In this document: positions 62,267-64,000 of the stretch, piece by piece
Numbering within the stretch: the first letter of the stretch is position 1
Layout of the letters: every line of letters begins with the position of its first letter
Assembly (NCBI RefSeq): GCF_000009265.1
Contig: NC_008380.1
Coordinates: 3,911,501-3,975,500 of the forward strand
Reading direction: 5' to 3'
Source: Rhizobium johnstonii 3841
Lineage (GTDB): Bacteria > Pseudomonadota > Alphaproteobacteria > Rhizobiales > Rhizobiaceae
DNA length: 64,000 nucleotides
The notes under the pieces: generated by a model
Told to the model about the DNA's origin: nothing
The model's input: the letters and a program-made list of their open reading frames with translations, nothing else
Database searches by the model: none
Program-made: the position numbers and the translations under genes

Positions 62267-64000
62267 TCAGTTGCCGATCGCAGTCTTCTGCTTTTCGATT
62301 CGGCTCGTCGACGATGAGAAAAGACGCTCTGTCTCGGCCGCCGGTGCGGGATAACCGAACGCATAACCCTGCAGGCCGTCGCAGCCGAGTTGCGCCAGCA
62401 CGACGGCATGCGCCTCGGTCTCGATGCCCTCGGCGATCACCTCGACATCGAGTGCCTTGGCGATTTCCACGATAGAACCCACCACGCGCCGCTGCTCGGC
62501 GGAGCTGACGACCTCGGTGACGAGCTGCCGGTCGATCTTCAGCCGCTTCGGCCGCAGCTTGACGAGACCGATGAGCGAGGCATGGCCCGATCCGAAGTCG
62601 TCGATCTCGATGTCGATGCCCATCTGTTTGATATCGCCGATATGAGCGAGCAGTTTTTCGTCGCTGTCGTCGAGGAAAATCGTCTCAACCAGTTCGAAGA
62701 CGATCACGCCGGGCGGGATATCGAGTTTCCTCAGCTTGTCGAGTAGCGCCGGATCGGCAAGGCGCGACGCAGAGATATTGACGGCGATGCGCGGAACCGC
62801 AAGGCCGCGCAACAGCCAGAACAGCCGGTCTTTGAGAACGCTTTTGAGGATCGCCGCGTCGATCTCCGCCGCAAGTCCGTGCTCGTCGGCGATCTTCAGG
62901 AATATGCCGGGGGCGAGCACGCCCTTTTCGGGATGTTTCCAGCGCGCCAGCGCCTCGAAGCCGATGACCTCCCGCGTCCGGGCGTCGAGCTGCACCTGAT
63001 AATAGGGAAGGATCTCGCCGCGCTCCAGCCCGAGCTTCAGCTCTTCAGCGAGGCGACGCTTGGAGCGCAGATCCTCCTGCAATTGCCATGTGAAGAATTC
63101 GACGCGGTTGCGCCCGAGCTTCTTGGCCTGGTAGAGTGCCAGGTCGGATTCGGCAAGCAGGTTGCGCGCCCGCCGATCGCCGCTCCAGGAAACGCCGATC
63201 GAGGCGCCGGATTGCAGCATCTCCTGGCCGAAGCGGATCTTCTTCCGCAGCCGGCGCTGGACGTCTTCGGTGATTAGCTTCAGCTCGGTGAGATCGGTGA
63301 AATTGACCAGCACGATGACGAATTCATCGCCGCCGACACGGGCGACCATGCCATTCGCAGGAATGGCAGCGGTGATGCGAAGAGCCGCGGCCCTGAGCAC
63401 GACGTCGCCTGCCGCATGACCGTGGCTGTCGTTGATCTGCTTGAACTGGTCGAGGTCGAGATGCAGGACCGCAAGCGTGGCGATGCTTTTGTCGGCCGGC
63501 AGCTCCGCCAGCCGCTTGTCGAGAAGACGCCGGTTCGGCAAGCCGGTAAGATAGTCGTGATCGGCGACATGCTCGATGCGCGCATTGCTTTCCTCGAGCG
63601 CCAGCGCCCTTGCCTCGGCCACCACCTTCTGCCGCGCGAGTTCCGCGTTGAGCAGGACGTCGGCCGTCACATCCCATTCGGCGCCGATGAAGGAGGGAAG
63701 ACCTTCCGCATCGACATAGAAATGCGCGCGCGAACGCAGGTGGCGGGTTTCGCCGCTCGGCAGCACGATCCGGAATTGTGAGTTATAGGCGCCGCGCGTC
63801 GCGATCGCCTGCTCGAAGTCGCGTTCGGCCCGCTCGCGATCATCGGGATGGATGGCATTCGACCAAAGCGATGCCGTCACCAGCCGGCAGGTCTCGCCGG
63901 TCTCGTAGAGACGATGCATCTGCGCATCCCACAAGATCCCGTCCTGCTCGATGCTGTGCTCCCAGACACCGATCCGGGATGCATCTAGAGCGAGTTCGAG
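62267..64000 (-). CDS. PAS-GGDEF-EAL cyclic-di-GMP signalling protein (5' end outside window)
   Basis: The frame is open to the window edge, so the N-terminus is missing. At least 577 residues are visible. A PAS fold begins at LALDASRIGVWE and ends with RSRAHFYVDAEGLPSFIGAE and WDVT. A GGDEF domain follows (DYLTGLPNRRLLDKRL), with the active-site signature VGGDEF. An EAL domain ends the protein but its first motif is FEALARWKHP rather than the usual ExLxR: the glutamate of EAL is kept in GFEALARW. Downstream metal ligands (NISASRL, DDFGSGHASL, KIDRQLV) are present. It may be both cyclase and phosphodiesterase. Confidence 0.92.
   Translation of the reverse strand, partial: LELALDASRIGVWEHSIEQDGILWDAQMHRLYETGETCRLVTASLWSNAIHPDDRERAERDFEQAIATRGAYNSQFRIVLPSGETRHLRSRAHFYVDAEGLPSFIGAEWDVTADVLLNAELARQKVVAEARALALEESNARIEHVADHDYLTGLPNRRLLDKRLAELPADKSIATLAVLHLDLDQFKQINDSHGHAAGDVVLRAAALRITAAIPANGMVARVGGDEFVIVLVNFTDLTELKLITEDVQRRLRKKIRFGQEMLQSGASIGVSWSGDRRARNLLAESDLALYQAKKLGRNRVEFFTWQLQEDLRSKRRLAEELKLGLERGEILPYYQVQLDARTREVIGFEALARWKHPEKGVLAPGIFLKIADEHGLAAEIDAAILKSVLKDRLFWLLRGLAVPRIAVNISASRLADPALLDKLRKLDIPPGVIVFELVETIFLDDSDEKLLAHIGDIKQMGIDIEIDDFGSGHASLIGLVKLRPKRLKIDRQLVTEVVSSAEQRRVVGSIVEIAKALDVEVIAEGIETEAHAVVLAQLGCDGLQGYAFGYPAPAAETERLFSSSTSRIEKQKTAIGN

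Overview
The window is chromosomal DNA of a fast-growing Rhizobium (R. leguminosarum/R. etli type). This rests on a braD-E-F-G-(small membrane gene)-braC amino-acid transport locus, a sciP/ctrA/chpT cell-cycle block, an alphaproteobacterial rpoH, and several families of short palindromic rhizobial intergenic repeats. I saw no rRNA, tRNA, CRISPR array, insertion sequence or prophage.

Layout. 1-9 kb: the end of a receiver-domain gene, then a pyrimidine-salvage locus: a RutR-type repressor, an N-carbamoyl-beta-alanine amidohydrolase-like enzyme, a DUF559 protein, dihydropyrimidinase, a cupin and an NMT1/THI5-type ABC importer. A RutR-box-like palindrome lies between the repressor and the first enzyme gene. 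9.5-14 kb: a two-gene RND efflux system. 14.1-14.9 kb: a Crp/Fnr regulator behind an FNR-like box. 14.9-23.6 kb: urease genes on the minus strand (ureD, ureA, DUF1272, ureB, LprI-like, accessory gene, ureC, DUF2459, a GGDEF gene, ureE, ureF, ureG). 23.7-29.6 kb: the urea importer urtABCDE, also on the minus strand and upstream of urease in transcription order. 29.8-36.2 kb: a secreted PAP2 phosphatase and, divergently, a large histidine kinase whose sensor half is an NCS1-type transporter, followed by a LuxR-type response regulator.

36.5-42.1 kb: the Bra branched-chain/general amino-acid importer. 42.6-45.7 kb: cysQ, a polyprenyl-phosphate sugar transferase and a decayed luxR-type gene with a palindromic repeat in its DNA-binding domain. 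46-50.4 kb: cell-cycle block with sciP, a FliJ-like gene, ctrA, a stand-alone receiver and chpT, with CtrA-like boxes and GANTC sites in the promoters. 50.5-64 kb: mostly housekeeping genes: DUF1134, a coiled-coil membrane protein, an SpoU RNA methyltransferase, RluD-type pseudouridine synthase, rpoH with an RpoH-type promoter, an 851-residue acidic/proline-rich membrane protein, purA, a DMT exporter, a GNAT enzyme and the 3' part of a PAS-GGDEF-EAL gene.

The first 36 kb can be read as a nitrogen-scavenging region: pyrimidine breakdown and urea uptake/hydrolysis both release ammonia, and the NCS1-fused kinase (a nucleobase/hydantoin transporter fold used as a sensor) sits beside the urea transporter. 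That kinase and its partner regulator are the best candidate here for an undescribed sensory system. Its ligand and targets are inference.
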